DNA of 64,000 bases from Sedimentisphaerales bacterium (GCA_028281535.1 JANQJS010000019.1:1-64000); one strand, 5' to 3'; positions 46,122 through 56,312 are shown, counted from the stretch's first letter. Program-made: numbers and translations. The notes: generated from the letters alone by a model not told the origin.

Positions 46122-47516
46122 ATGCGTTTACATATAGAATCATTCAAACAATCACTATCACTAAGTGATCTGATCGCGAACCCCAATAATAGATTAAGCC
46201 AGATGATTATTGGTGATTTTTCCTCCAGTTATCCTGGTCGGTTCAGTTATTTTTGTCCACAACCTTCTAAGCAGTTTGTTTTTTACACTCATAGCAAAGG
46301 TCATCCATTTTTGGAATTTCAAAAACAACTGGATACTTATTGTATGAAAACTCCAGAGGATTGCCCGGTAGATTTTATTTGTGGTTGGGTTGGATTTTTA
46401 AGTTACGATCTTTGCCGTTATGTTGAAAGGTTACCAGATAACGTTTCTCATGATTTTGATGTTCCTTTGATGCAGTTTGGTTTTTATGATCATCTGATTG
46501 CTTGGGATCATCAAACGCAATGTGGTTATTGTTTAGTGTTGGAGTATGATGATCAAGTTGAATCTGTGGATGAGCGATTTCAACGTTTGCACAAATGTGT
46601 CTCTGCAGTAGGGGAAAAAACAGATAGAATGTTAGATCTTCCAGCATCATTTGATCGTTGGGATTACCGGGAAGATTGTGAATTGTCTCGTCAGGATTAC
46701 ATTGATAAAATTTTAAAAGCTAAAGAATATATTAAGGCGGGGGATATTTATGAGATCAATTTGTCGCATCGTTTTCAGAGATCGTTTGAAGGGTCTGTTG
46801 GTCAGCTTTATCACAGATTAACTCAACAAAACCCGTCTAGTTATTGTGCTTTGCTATGTGGACAGGCATTTGACATCGTTTGCAGTTCGCCGGAGCTTTT
46901 TTTACGAAAGCGAGGCCGTTCCATTCAGACCAGGCCCATTAAAGGAACCATTGCTCGTGGCAAAACCGTAGATCAGGACCAGGAGCATGCTCAACGGCTT
47001 TTTAATTCCGAAAAAGAGCGAGCTGAATTGAATATGATTATCGATTTAGAACGAAATGATTTGTCGCGGGTTTGTCAGCCGGGTTCTGTTGAGGTTTTGC
47101 AAGAGCGAGACATAGAGCAGCATCCGACCTTATTTCATGCGGTGGCAACAATTTCTGGGATATTAAAAGATAATATAACCCAATCTGATATTTTACGAGC
47201 TACTTTTCCAGGCGGCTCGATTAGCGGAGCACCTAAAATACGAGCGATGGAGATTATTGATGAATTAGAACCAACGGCTCGCAGTATTTATACAGGAAGT
47301 ATTGGTTGGTTTGGTGTAGATGGACAATTCGATTTGAATATTGCGATCCGTACGATTATACTGCAACAGGGATTGGCTTATTTTCAGGCTGGGGGTGCGA
47401 TTGTGGATGATTCGATCGCAGAGGATGAATATGAGGAAACGTTGACCAAGGCCAGGGCTTTGGCAACCGCTTTAATAACAACGCAGCAGCTGGAGACAAC
47501 GAAACAAACCGTATGA
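46122..47516 (+). CDS. pabB: Aminodeoxychorismate synthase component I
   Basis: Chorismate-binding enzyme for folate synthesis; 464 residues. Key stretches are RPIKGTIARG, LERNDLSRVCQPGSVEV, GGSISGAPKIRAMEII and YFQAGGAIVDDSIAEDEYEET, which contain the chorismate- and Mg2+-binding residues. The RPIKGT motif, where anthranilate synthase has a different residue at the key lysine, favours PabB. Its stop overlaps the aminotransferase start (ATGA), so the next gene is probably pabC. No glutamine amidotransferase (PabA) gene is nearby. Confidence 0.92.
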   Translation: MRLHIESFKQSLSLSDLIANPNNRLSQMIIGDFSSSYPGRFSYFCPQPSKQFVFYTHSKGHPFLEFQKQLDTYCMKTPEDCPVDFICGWVGFLSYDLCRYVERLPDNVSHDFDVPLMQFGFYDHLIAWDHQTQCGYCLVLEYDDQVESVDERFQRLHKCVSAVGEKTDRMLDLPASFDRWDYREDCELSRQDYIDKILKAKEYIKAGDIYEINLSHRFQRSFEGSVGQLYHRLTQQNPSSYCALLCGQAFDIVCSSPELFLRKRGRSIQTRPIKGTIARGKTVDQDQEHAQRLFNSEKERAELNMIIDLERNDLSRVCQPGSVEVLQERDIEQHPTLFHAVATISGILKDNITQSDILRATFPGGSISGAPKIRAMEIIDELEPTARSIYTGSIGWFGVDGQFDLNIAIRTIILQQGLAYFQAGGAIVDDSIAEDEYEETLTKARALATALITTQQLETTKQTV

Positions 47517-48370
47517 GTGAAAAAGTATTTTTAAATGATCAGTTGGTCGATGCCGAATCGGCACAAATTAGTATTCATGATGTGGGGCTATTGCATGGGA
47601 TCGGTTTATTTGAAACGATGCGTGCTTACGGCGGTAAGGTTTTTCGGTTGGCGGATCATTTGGATCGCTTATTTGATTCTGCCAAGGCATTGCAGATTCA
47701 TATTTCTCAACAGCGCAAGACAATTATTGGGGCGATTGAAGATTTGCTCATCGCCAACAATTTATCTGATGCTCGCTTGCGATTGACGGTGACGCCGGGT
47801 AGTTTGCGAAATGTCAATGATGATGGCACGATTCCTCAGAGTACCTTAATTATCACCGCTGCTCAAATGGTGGCGTATCCTCCGGAAATGTATGAAAAGG
47901 GAATGACGGTTTTGATCAGTGATTATAAACAGCATGGCAAAGATGCCACTGCGGGGCATAAAACCTTAAATTATTTTCCTCGCATGGCAGCCTTGCAGGA
48001 AGCGCATCAAAATCAAACGGGTGAAGCGATCTGGTTTACGGTAACCAATCGTTTGGCAGAAGGCAGTATCAGTAATATTTTTCTGGTGAAAGATAATATC
48101 TTAATAACGCCGCCGTTGGATACGCCCGTATTGCCTGGAATTGCTCGTAAGGTGGTTTTGGAACTTGCCAGAGAGAATGGTATTGAAGCAACGGAATCGG
48201 AATGTATTGTCAAAGATCTGTTGGGGGCAGATGAAGTCCTGTTGACCAATTCGATTATGGAAGTGATGCCGGTTTGTCGTGTGGAAAAACATGCGGTGGG
48301 CGATGAAAAGCCAGGACCGGTTTTTAAAAAAATAAGTGAATTGTATCGTGCGAAAACACAAGAAATATAA
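47513..48370 (+). CDS. pabC: Class IV aminotransferase, probable aminodeoxychorismate lyase
   Basis: PLP-fold type IV enzyme with FLNDQLVDAESAQISIHDVG at the start, Lys in HKTLNYFPRMAALQEA as the PLP lysine, and EVLLTNSIMEVMPV in the C-terminal domain. Overlap with pabB by 4 bp supports the PabC role (releasing p-aminobenzoate), but D-amino-acid and branched-chain aminotransferases share the fold and cannot be excluded. Confidence 0.85.
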   Translation: MSEKVFLNDQLVDAESAQISIHDVGLLHGIGLFETMRAYGGKVFRLADHLDRLFDSAKALQIHISQQRKTIIGAIEDLLIANNLSDARLRLTVTPGSLRNVNDDGTIPQSTLIITAAQMVAYPPEMYEKGMTVLISDYKQHGKDATAGHKTLNYFPRMAALQEAHQNQTGEAIWFTVTNRLAEGSISNIFLVKDNILITPPLDTPVLPGIARKVVLELARENGIEATESECIVKDLLGADEVLLTNSIMEVMPVCRVEKHAVGDEKPGPVFKKISELYRAKTQEI

Positions 48371-48472
48371 AGGATAATTCATTAGGGTCATGGCGAGGTT
48401 TTTATGTGTTCGCCATCCCCAAAACCTTTGGTTTTGAGGCTGTCACCCAGAGTTAAGATAAGTGATTCAATT

Positions 48473-49579
48473 ATGAAATTAAGTGAGATTAGTCAAAAAT
48501 TGCAAGCATTGGCGCCATTAGAGTTGGCGGCTGATTGGGATAATGTTGGCTTGTTGGTGGGCAATCCTGACCAAGCGATCAAGCGGGTGATGCTGGCGAT
48601 TGATATGACGCAAGCGGTTTTTGAAGAGGCCCAAAAAAATAAGACGGATCTTTTGTTGACCTATCATCCGCCGGTTTTTGAGCCGATGAAAAAAATTGTC
48701 TCTGGCCAAGGTGTGACGCCGCTGTTACATGATGCGATTCGCTCGAACATGGCGATTTATACGGTACATACTGCATTGGATTCTGTTAAGGGGGGTGTGA
48801 ACGATGTTCTGGCTGATGCCATTGGCCTAACAGAAACAAAGCCATTGCAATCGAGTGGTTTTGAATCAGAAAAAATGTGTAAATTGGTTGTTTTTTTGCC
48901 TGAAAGTGATTTGGCGAAAGTAAGCGAAGCGATCTTTGCTGCTGGTGCAGGTCATGTGGGTAATTATGATAAGTGTAGTTTTCGCTGTAGTGGTACAGGC
49001 ACCTTTCGAGGTGGAGAAGGAACGAATCCGACGGTTGGTAAAACAGGTCAATTTGAAGAGGCCGGTGAGTTTCGTTTAGAAACCATTGTTCCTGTTGTCG
49101 CGTTGAGTGCTGTGGTTTCTGCCATGATCAATGCACATAGTTATGAAGAAGTGGCTTATGATGTGATTCCGCTATTGTACGGCCAAACTGATGTTGGTTT
49201 TGGCCGGGTGGGAGATTTTTCGCAAGCCATCAGTAAAAAAACATTGATTGAGCAGATCAAGAAAACCTTTAAGCAAAGCGTGGTGGGTTTGATCGGTTCC
49301 GTTTCAGGGCGTGCCAAGCGAGGAGCTGTTTGTGCCGGTTCGTGTGGTTCAATGCTCAAGCATGTGATTCGACAGGGGTGTGATTTTTATCTAACAGGAG
49401 AACTAAAGCATCATGATGCTTTGAAGCTTCAAGAAGCGGGTGTGACTACCGTTTGTTTGAGTCATACCAATTCTGAACGCATTGTTCTACCTGAGATTGT
49501 TAAACGGTTAAAGCCGGATTGTCCGGGTGTTGAATTTAAAATCAGTCGTAAAGACAAAGATCCATTAAATTGGGGTTAG
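48473..49579 (+). CDS. Nif3-like dinuclear metal-centre protein (YbgI/DUF34)
   Basis: ATG 48473 (MKLSEISQKLQALAPLELAADWDNVGLLV-type start) is typical of the family; an earlier ATG at 48404 adds 23 residues without conservation. It has a metal-binding YHPP, TVHTALDS, TGELKHHDA and CLSHTNSER. About 368 residues including the central PII-like insert (EAGEFRLETIVPVVALSAVV). These toroid-forming proteins occur everywhere, bind two metal ions and have no firmly assigned reaction in bacteria. It ends 2 bp before the next gene. Confidence 0.93.
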   Translation: MKLSEISQKLQALAPLELAADWDNVGLLVGNPDQAIKRVMLAIDMTQAVFEEAQKNKTDLLLTYHPPVFEPMKKIVSGQGVTPLLHDAIRSNMAIYTVHTALDSVKGGVNDVLADAIGLTETKPLQSSGFESEKMCKLVVFLPESDLAKVSEAIFAAGAGHVGNYDKCSFRCSGTGTFRGGEGTNPTVGKTGQFEEAGEFRLETIVPVVALSAVVSAMINAHSYEEVAYDVIPLLYGQTDVGFGRVGDFSQAISKKTLIEQIKKTFKQSVVGLIGSVSGRAKRGAVCAGSCGSMLKHVIRQGCDFYLTGELKHHDALKLQEAGVTTVCLSHTNSERIVLPEIVKRLKPDCPGVEFKISRKDKDPLNWG

Positions 49580-49581
49580 AT

Positions 49582-50616
49582 ATGAAAAACGTTTGTCTAT
49601 GTATGATGATGTTGGTTGTTTCAGGATGTCAATTTCCAAACATACTTGGTGGTTCCAAGCCGCAAGCGAAGGTTGCGCCGGCTCCAACGAGTTCAACGGC
49701 ACCTGCGACACCAACGATCAAGATCACACCGAAAAAAGAGTTTACGACACCAGCGGTTAACATGAAACAAGAGATCGTAGATCCGACTATGGCTCGAGTT
49801 AATAACGAACCCATTCGAAAGAGTGATTTAACCGACGCATTGATTAAAAGTTATGGCCGTAAAATTTTAGATGAAATGATGGTGCTTGAAATGGTACGTC
49901 AGCGGGCTAAGTCGCAATCGATTGAAACAACCCCGAAGTTGATCGATCTGGAGCGACGAGGATTGTTGGCGGAGATGGCACCGAATGCGTTGCCGCAGAA
50001 TCGGGAAGCGTTGTTGGATTATTTGTTGCAAAGTCGTGGGTTAAGTAAGCCTCAGTTTGAAATGATTCTGGAGCGTCAGGCACTATTGCGTCAGATGGTG
50101 GATCATAATGTGGAAGTGTCTGATGATATGATTTTTCAAGAGTATGAATTCCTACATGGCAAAAAAGTGACCATTCGATTGATTAGTAATATTAATTTAC
50201 GAATCATGGAAAGTATTAAAAAACGTGTTCAGTCGGGTGAAGATTTTGTCATGTTAATGCGAAAATATTCTGAAGACCAAGCATCGCTCGCCAACGATGG
50301 TGTGATTGGCCCTTTTACCAAATCGGATCAGCGGATTCATCCAAAAATTCGTGATGCGGCCTTTAAGTTGGTACGTGAAGGTGATACGAGCGATTTGATT
50401 TCGTTTTATGATCAGGATGATGTTTATCGTTGGTACTTTTTACGAGCCGAAGCGATTGTGCGAGCCGATGGGACAAGCTACTCTGATGCCAAATTTGATA
50501 TGGTCGAGTCGATTCAAAAACGAACCATTAATCAGCGGATGAATCAATTACTAGACGAGATTAAAACGGAATCGAAAACTTTAATTTTGGATTCTGAATT
50601 GCGCAAAGCAAAATAG
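49582..50616 (+). CDS. Parvulin-type peptidyl-prolyl isomerase lipoprotein
   Basis: Start ATG 49582 gives a lipoprotein signal (MLVVSGCQF). A proline/threonine-rich linker and an N-terminal SurA-like helical region (ARVNNEPIRKSDLTDALIKS) precede a parvulin domain (about 195-300) with YEFLHGKKVTIRLISNI, RVQSGEDFVMLMRKYSEDQ and DGVIGPFTKSDQRIHP. It should help fold exported proteins in the periplasm. It is the last gene of the pabB cluster and is convergent with the SDR gene, 3 bp away. Confidence 0.85.
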   Translation: MKNVCLCMMMLVVSGCQFPNILGGSKPQAKVAPAPTSSTAPATPTIKITPKKEFTTPAVNMKQEIVDPTMARVNNEPIRKSDLTDALIKSYGRKILDEMMVLEMVRQRAKSQSIETTPKLIDLERRGLLAEMAPNALPQNREALLDYLLQSRGLSKPQFEMILERQALLRQMVDHNVEVSDDMIFQEYEFLHGKKVTIRLISNINLRIMESIKKRVQSGEDFVMLMRKYSEDQASLANDGVIGPFTKSDQRIHPKIRDAAFKLVREGDTSDLISFYDQDDVYRWYFLRAEAIVRADGTSYSDAKFDMVESIQKRTINQRMNQLLDEIKTESKTLILDSELRKAK

Positions 50617-50619
50617 TGT

Positions 50620-52071
50620 CTACTGTTTTCCTAATGCTTTTTGAGCGATGGTATTGAGCATGCCTTGGAAGATCAGGACATGAAAGGGATAGAGTAAATA
50701 CCAATAGAGTTGTCCTCCCAGTCCCTTGGGGTAATAGATGGCTGTTTGTCGGATTTCGCATTGGTCGTCTTTTTTTTCTGTGACTTCAAATTCGAGCCAG
50801 GCTTTGCCGGGAAGTCGCATTTCGGCAAAGAGTTTTAATTTTTTTTCGGGAATATATTCTTCCACACGCCAGAAGTCGAGTGCTTCACCTACGCGCAGGT
50901 GTTCTGGATCTCGCCTGCCGCGACGAAGACCGACGCCGCCGAACCAACTGTCAAGAAAGCCTCGAATACGCCAAAGAGTATTTCCGCAGTACCAACCGTT
51001 TTTACCGCCTATGGTGCGGATGGGTTTAAACGCTTTTTCTATTGAAGTTTTAACGATTATTTTTCGATCATCAGTAATACATTTATTTAGCGTTTCTAAG
51101 TTAAGTGGCTTAGGTGGGCCAACAGAACCAATGGCATCTGACCAACGTGAATTAATCCAGTCGCGGCCTTCGTTGTCGATGGTTTTTTGGATGGCTTCTT
51201 TTACGCTGAGCGGTTGAATATCGAAGACCTGACTGGCCAGCGGGTTTTCGACAACGGTTGGATGTTTAATGCTATCGATCAGCTTGCGGCCAATGCGTGC
51301 ATAGATAGGGGTGACCAGGTTCAGCCACCAGCTTGACAGTCTCGGCGAAAGTGCGGGCACAGGAATCATAAATCGTTTTAGATCTCGCTGTTTGGCATAT
51401 TCTTGCATGAGTTGTTCGTAGGTGACGATATTTTTTCCACCGATTTCAAATACTTCTGATTCATCAATGGGGATATTGATGGCCGCGATAAGATAATCAA
51501 TGACATCTTCGATAAAAATGGGCTGCGCTTTAACACGCACCCAACGAGGTGTGACCATGATCGGGAGTTTATCAACCAAGCTGCGAATCATTTCATATGA
51601 GAGGCTGCCCGAGCCAATAATGATCGATGCACGAAATTCAAATACTTGAATGCCCGATTCTCTGAGAATTTCACCGACTTTCAGGCGGCTTTCAAGATGG
51701 GCAGAGAGTTTTTCCTTGGAAGGAACCAGTCCTCCGAGATAAATAATTTTTTCAACCCCTGCTTTTTGTGCTGCGATGGCAAAGTTTTTTGCGATATCAT
51801 ATTCCAGTTGCACGAAATCTTTTTTAGAACCCATGGCATGGATGAGAAAGTAAGCGGTTTTGACACCATTCATGGCTTTCATTAGCGAGCCAATATCTAA
51901 ACCATCGCCTGCTATGACTTCCGTGGTCGGTAGCACTTTGTCCTTCATATAGTCAGGATTGCGAACCATACATCGCATATTGAAATTATTTTCTTCCAAT
52001 GCGCTGAGTAACCGACCGCCCACATAGCCGGTAGCACCTGTGATTAGAATAAGATCTTTATTTGGTTTCAT
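50620..52071 (-). CDS. SDR-family NAD(P)-binding protein with DUF2867
   Basis: Start ATG 52071, overlapping the end of photolyase by 14 bp; the longer frame to 52095 is not needed. NAD(P)-binding TGATGYVGGRLL at the N-terminus, then an extended Rossmann domain similar to NmrA-type epimerases. The C-terminal 140 residues are DUF2867-like (RVGEALDFWRVEEYIPEKKLKLFAEMRLPGKAWLEF). The domain pair is commonly found beside photolyase genes. Reaction unknown. Confidence 0.85.
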   Translation of the reverse strand: MKPNKDLILITGATGYVGGRLLSALEENNFNMRCMVRNPDYMKDKVLPTTEVIAGDGLDIGSLMKAMNGVKTAYFLIHAMGSKKDFVQLEYDIAKNFAIAAQKAGVEKIIYLGGLVPSKEKLSAHLESRLKVGEILRESGIQVFEFRASIIIGSGSLSYEMIRSLVDKLPIMVTPRWVRVKAQPIFIEDVIDYLIAAINIPIDESEVFEIGGKNIVTYEQLMQEYAKQRDLKRFMIPVPALSPRLSSWWLNLVTPIYARIGRKLIDSIKHPTVVENPLASQVFDIQPLSVKEAIQKTIDNEGRDWINSRWSDAIGSVGPPKPLNLETLNKCITDDRKIIVKTSIEKAFKPIRTIGGKNGWYCGNTLWRIRGFLDSWFGGVGLRRGRRDPEHLRVGEALDFWRVEEYIPEKKLKLFAEMRLPGKAWLEFEVTEKKDDQCEIRQTAIYYPKGLGGQLYWYLLYPFHVLIFQGMLNTIAQKALGKQ

Positions 52072-53500
52072 CACGCGACTCTTTGACGAAAGCAAGGTAA
52101 TCCAGCCTTGCCTGATTATGATCTACGATTGGATTCGGATAATTCTTTCCCAACGTAATACCGGCCTGCTGTAAAATATTTTCTGGAGCATTAAAAGGTT
52201 CGTGAATCCAACGTTTTGGTAAGTCCTTTAATTCAGGAAGAAATTTTTTCACATAATTTCCTTCAGGATCGAATTTTTTTCCCTGCAAAATCGGATTGAA
52301 GACGCGATAGTAGGGAGCTGCGTCTGCTCCACTTCCTGCCGCCCATTGCCAACCGAGTGAATTGTTTGCCAGGTCCGCATCCACAAGTGTATCCCAAAAC
52401 CATCGTGCGCCTTGGCGCCAATGAATTTGACAATCTTTGACCAGAAAAGAAGCGACAATCATTCGAACACGGTTGTGCATCCAACCCACTTTCCAGAGTT
52501 GTCGCATACCGGCATCGACGATTGGGTAGCCCGTCAGGCCCTTTTGCCAGGCCATTAGATGTTTTTTATTCGTCTTCCATTTTATTTGGTCAAAGCGTTG
52601 GTCTAAAGATTTATCGGTAGTATTGGGGAAATGTATAAGGATGTTATAGGCGAACTCTCGCCAAACCAGTTGGCGTAAAAACGCTTCGACATTATTTCGA
52701 TGGGATTGATTTCGTGATTTCTTATATTGGTTTTGTAAATGATGATAAATGACACGAGGACTGATTTGTCCAAATGCCAGATAGGGCGATAGACATGAGC
52801 CTCCACGTAAGGCCGGTTGGTCACGATCTTCGATATAATTTTCAACAGCGTTCTCTGAAAATTGTTTTAGATTTTTTTTTGCTTGATCTTGCGTTGGTTT
52901 CCAAAATTTTTTGATACTGGTATCCCATTTTATTTTAGGTAGAAGGTTAAGATCATCGATAGCAAGTGATTTTGGCCAGGAACTTGGTGAAGCAAGCTTT
53001 TTTGGATTTTTATGTGGCTTAGCTACATCGACCTGTTTTTGAAAGGCTTTATAAAAAGGAGTAAAGACTTTATAGACGGTGCCAGATTGACTGCGTATTT
53101 CTTGAGGATTACAAAGCAAATCATTACAAGATTCAACATAAATTCCTTCGCTAGATAATTCCGCGGTGATTTTTTTGTCCCATTTGATTTGATCGGGTTC
53201 GTAGCTGCGATTGAAGTAGAGTGAGTCTGCTTGTGTTTTTTCTATGATAGATTTTAGTATGAGTAAATATTCCCCTTTTGCCACGATGAGTTTTGAATTC
53301 AATTGTATTAATTGAGTCTGCAGCCCAACTAAGGCATCATGTAACCAACTTCGAGAGGCTGCGCCAAGCGGCCATTTGCCCATCGGACTTTCGGGACAGA
53401 TAAATAGGGGAAGAATTGGACTTTGTCGTTTGATGGCTTCGTAAAGGGCTGGATGATCTTCACATCGAAGATCACGGCGAAACCAAACAATGCTGAGCAT
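52058..53500 (-). CDS. phrB: Deoxyribodipyrimidine photolyase (class I)
   Basis: Light-driven repair of cyclobutane pyrimidine dimers. N-terminal antenna domain starts SIVWFRRDLRCEDHPALYEA. The FAD domain includes RGGSCLSPYLAFGQISPR, WKVGWMHNRVRMIVASFLVKD and WFWDTLVDADLANNSLGWQW, with the tryptophan relay. 480 residues is typical. The downstream SDR overlaps it by 14 bp, so they are cotranscribed. It argues for a habitat with light. Confidence 0.95.
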   Translation of the reverse strand: MLSIVWFRRDLRCEDHPALYEAIKRQSPILPLFICPESPMGKWPLGAASRSWLHDALVGLQTQLIQLNSKLIVAKGEYLLILKSIIEKTQADSLYFNRSYEPDQIKWDKKITAELSSEGIYVESCNDLLCNPQEIRSQSGTVYKVFTPFYKAFQKQVDVAKPHKNPKKLASPSSWPKSLAIDDLNLLPKIKWDTSIKKFWKPTQDQAKKNLKQFSENAVENYIEDRDQPALRGGSCLSPYLAFGQISPRVIYHHLQNQYKKSRNQSHRNNVEAFLRQLVWREFAYNILIHFPNTTDKSLDQRFDQIKWKTNKKHLMAWQKGLTGYPIVDAGMRQLWKVGWMHNRVRMIVASFLVKDCQIHWRQGARWFWDTLVDADLANNSLGWQWAAGSGADAAPYYRVFNPILQGKKFDPEGNYVKKFLPELKDLPKRWIHEPFNAPENILQQAGITLGKNYPNPIVDHNQARLDYLAFVKESRDETK

Positions 53501-53718
53501 TTTGATATCCTTTAGTGGGCCATAAAAATAAAACCATGAAACGACTCTATTATTACGTAGGATTCTAAGGTTTGATCTATCTTTTTTACAGGAATATTCT
53601 CAAAATTTTCTTTATCGGAACCAAGTTCGTTGAAGTCGCCTACTCTTTTGGACGATAAATCGGATATCGTTATTTATTAGGTCGTCCGGTCGGGTGTCGG
53701 GATCTAGCAGGAAATATC

Positions 53719-54054
53719 ATGAGTCACAAAAGTGATCTATTTGAGCTTATCAATGATAAGCCGGATAAATGGCAGCAGATCTTTCACGATGAAGTGCGTG
53801 TGATAGATCATCAATTTGATTTGAATGCCATGGATGAGAATGAAGTTAAATTGGTTGCACGTATGATTTACTTGCGAACAGAGAGTCGCTTTACGGCTAA
53901 TATTGTGCCGGAGAAGGTGGATGAAGTTCTGGATATTGCCAAGTTGATCATGGGGGCGCCCAAGCACTGGCTCACTAGTTTAAAAACATCCATTCTGAAT
54001 GAGCATCCTGAAATGGCGTATGGTGATTTTATTCAACCGCCGCTTTCTCAGTGA
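53719..54054 (+). CDS. Conserved hypothetical protein, 111 residues
   Basis: Starts with ATG 53719 behind AGGAAATATC. Mostly helical and acidic, with the pattern FHDEVRVIDHQFDLNAMDENEVKLVARMI near the middle. No family recognised. Convergent with another small unknown 12 bp downstream. Confidence 0.6.
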   Translation: MSHKSDLFELINDKPDKWQQIFHDEVRVIDHQFDLNAMDENEVKLVARMIYLRTESRFTANIVPEKVDEVLDIAKLIMGAPKHWLTSLKTSILNEHPEMAYGDFIQPPLSQ

Positions 54055-54066
54055 TCTATAGGATGA

Positions 54067-54378
54067 TTATTTGAATTGTCCGAAATAATCTTCGTCGTCT
54101 GGATCATCATCTTCTTCTTGCGATCCGACAAACTTAGCCTCGGTTTGTTTGAGAATACTCTGTGCATCCATCATGTCGGCTTGTGCTGCCATGTCTTCTA
54201 TCATTAATTCGATAGCCTGTTGACGTTGCAATTCAGAACATTGTAATCCCAGTTTCATCATTGCTGCAGCAACGATCGATGACATTTCAGGGCCAATGCC
54301 TTCAAAATTTTCAGCTTGCCGAAGAAGCAACTCATCTATTTCTTTGGGTAAATTAAATGACCGTTTGATATAATCCAT
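54067..54378 (-). CDS. Hypothetical acidic protein, 103 residues
   Basis: Starts MDYIKRSFNLPKEIDELLL; the first 30 residues could form a ribbon-helix-helix-like start, followed by helices and an acidic C-terminus (EEDDDPDDEDYFGQFK). No family recognised. Convergent with the preceding small gene. Confidence 0.55.
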   Translation of the reverse strand: MDYIKRSFNLPKEIDELLLRQAENFEGIGPEMSSIVAAAMMKLGLQCSELQRQQAIELMIEDMAAQADMMDAQSILKQTEAKFVGSQEEDDDPDDEDYFGQFK

Positions 54379-54613
54379 GACCGTTTCTCCTAAATGCTCT
54401 TACTCTTACTATCGGGAATATAGACGCGTTAAAAAAGTAAATTACTAGAGAAAATCGCTGTATATCGGACTTGTCTTGTGAAAGAGAAAAATGTTTCTGA
54501 AGTTATCTCAAATGCAGTCGAGAGATCTAAAATCGTAGGAGTTGAAATATGGTTAGTTTTGAGATTTCTCCGCTACGTCCGCAAACGAACTTCGATTGAA
54601 ATGACTTGGTGGA

Positions 54614-55492
54614 TTACTTTGCGTGATCGCTTAGGACTTTACCGATGATCTCAGGTAGGTCGGTTGCGATGAGTCCAATTTGGCCATAGGTTTCTGCAGC
54701 AATATCAGCAGCTTTGCCATGCGCCCAGACTCCAAGAGTCGCAGCTTGAAGAGGCGTGAGTTGTTTTTTGTTTCCGCCAAGAGCTAGAAGTGCACCAATC
54801 GTGCCGCTTAAACAATCACCACTACCACCGGTTGCCAGGCCTGGATTACCCGTGTTGTTGATATAGGTTTGGTTGCCATCGGTGACGACTGTCTGGTGGC
54901 CTTTGAGTACAACAATGGCGTTTGTTTTTTGTGATAATGTTTCGGCTTGTTCGCGGCGGTCATTCGGAAGAGATTCGCGAAACCAGGCTTGCCAAAGCCG
55001 TTGTATTTCACCTGGGTGTGGCGTTAGGATTGTGTCTCTTGGTAATTTAGTTTCTTGATTCGCAATCGCAGCAAGACAATTTAATCCATCGGCATCGATT
55101 AGTAATGGTTTCTTGCATTGGTAGGCAATAGTTTCAATGGTGCTATAGAGTTGAGATCTATATCCTAAACCTGGACCAACCACAACGCTGTCATTTTCTC
55201 CGAGTGCGTTCAGTATGTTTTGTCGAGCATTTGGGTGGATAAAACCATTTTCTTCTTCTAATGGAATCGTTGTTGCGCAAGGTGTCATTTGTGCTACCGA
55301 CAATTGAATGGAGTCGGGTGTGGCAATACGAACTAGCCCCGCGCCACTGCGAAGAGCCGCTAAGCCTGCCAGGCTCGGAGCGCCAGCCATTTGACGAGAG
55401 CCGCCAATGATGAGAACTTTGCCAAATATCCCTTTGTGGCTTTCGGGTTGGCGAGGAGGTAATGTTGGGATATCGTTTATTAATTGGCTCAT
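54614..55492 (-). CDS. nnrD: ADP/ATP-dependent NAD(P)H-hydrate dehydratase
   Basis: Repairs hydrated NADH/NADPH. 292 residues of the ribokinase-like YjeF C-terminal type: KGIFGKVLIIGGSRQMAGAP, VVGPGLGY, LLIDADGLN, LTPHPGEI and the catalytic NPGLATGGSGDCLSGTIG. The N-terminal epimerase domain (NnrE) is absent. Last gene of the tsaD-larB-nnrD run, 58 bp after larB. Confidence 0.92.
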   Translation of the reverse strand: MSQLINDIPTLPPRQPESHKGIFGKVLIIGGSRQMAGAPSLAGLAALRSGAGLVRIATPDSIQLSVAQMTPCATTIPLEEENGFIHPNARQNILNALGENDSVVVGPGLGYRSQLYSTIETIAYQCKKPLLIDADGLNCLAAIANQETKLPRDTILTPHPGEIQRLWQAWFRESLPNDRREQAETLSQKTNAIVVLKGHQTVVTDGNQTYINNTGNPGLATGGSGDCLSGTIGALLALGGNKKQLTPLQAATLGVWAHGKAADIAAETYGQIGLIATDLPEIIGKVLSDHAK

Positions 55493-55550
55493 TGTTATTC
55501 CAGCTTTTTTGTTAAGTTTGAATCACTTAATCTCAAGCAAGATGCCTGAG

Positions 55551-56309
55551 CTACTTTTTCGATGTTTGACGATTGATCATCGCGGCAATCGTACCAGCAC
55601 CAAAACCATTGTCAATGTTGACGACGGAGACGCCTGATGCGCAGCTGTTGAGCATGGTTAAGAGAGGTGCGAGTCCGTTAAAGCTTGCGCCATAACCGAT
55701 TGAAGTAGGTACGGCAATGACCGGGACTGAAACCAAGCCGCCGACGACAGAAGCTAGGGCGCCTTCCATGCCAGCAACGACGATGATGACACTGGCTTTT
55801 TGTAGTGATTCGTTATGACTTAGTAAGCGGTGTAAGCCTGCGACCCCAACATCATAAATGGTTTGGACGGTCTGGCCAAAAACTTCAGCTGTAACGCGGG
55901 CTTCTTCCGCAACTGGAATGTCGCTGGTGCCTGCAGTGACAACGGCGATTATTCCTTCGGTCTCTTTTTTTTCTTCTTGATAAAGAACAATTGCTCGAGC
56001 TCGCTGTTCATATTGCGCATTAGGGACAACTTTTTTCAGAGCTTCGTAGGTTTCTGGTTCGCAGCGTGTTCCCAGGACGTTAGTTCCCTTTTTTGCCATA
56101 CGTTGAAATATTTCAATGATTTGTTCGGTCGTTTTTCCTGGGCAATAGATTGTTTCTGGGGTGCCACAACGTAACGCTCGGTGATGATCAATCTTTGCGT
56201 AATCGATAGACTCAAAGGGGAGATCACGTAATTTTTCGAGGGCCTTATCGGTTGCGAGTTGGCCGTTTTGGACCTGTTCAAGAAGTTGTTTGAGTTGATT
56301 GGCGTCCAT
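55551..56309 (-). CDS. larB: LarB nickel-pincer cofactor biosynthesis protein
   Basis: A PurE-like carboxylase that makes the pyridinium dicarboxylate intermediate of the nickel pincer cofactor of lactate racemase. N-terminal helical region ending RDLPFESIDYAKIDHHRALR, then the PurE-type core with VTAGTSDIPVAEEA, VAGMEGALASVVGGLV and VPTSIGYGASFNGLAPLLTML. 252 residues, full length. LarC, LarE and LarA are not in the window. It starts 3 bp after tsaD. Confidence 0.93.
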   Translation of the reverse strand: MDANQLKQLLEQVQNGQLATDKALEKLRDLPFESIDYAKIDHHRALRCGTPETIYCPGKTTEQIIEIFQRMAKKGTNVLGTRCEPETYEALKKVVPNAQYEQRARAIVLYQEEKKETEGIIAVVTAGTSDIPVAEEARVTAEVFGQTVQTIYDVGVAGLHRLLSHNESLQKASVIIVVAGMEGALASVVGGLVSVPVIAVPTSIGYGASFNGLAPLLTMLNSCASGVSVVNIDNGFGAGTIAAMINRQTSKK

Positions 56310-56312
56310 AGT

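Noticed and set aside
54561-54605. GAGATTTCTCCGCTACG ... GAAATGAC, similar to repeated intergenic elements seen in some other bacteria
   Set aside because: A single copy in the window and no clear inverted repeat, so no repeat family can be claimed.
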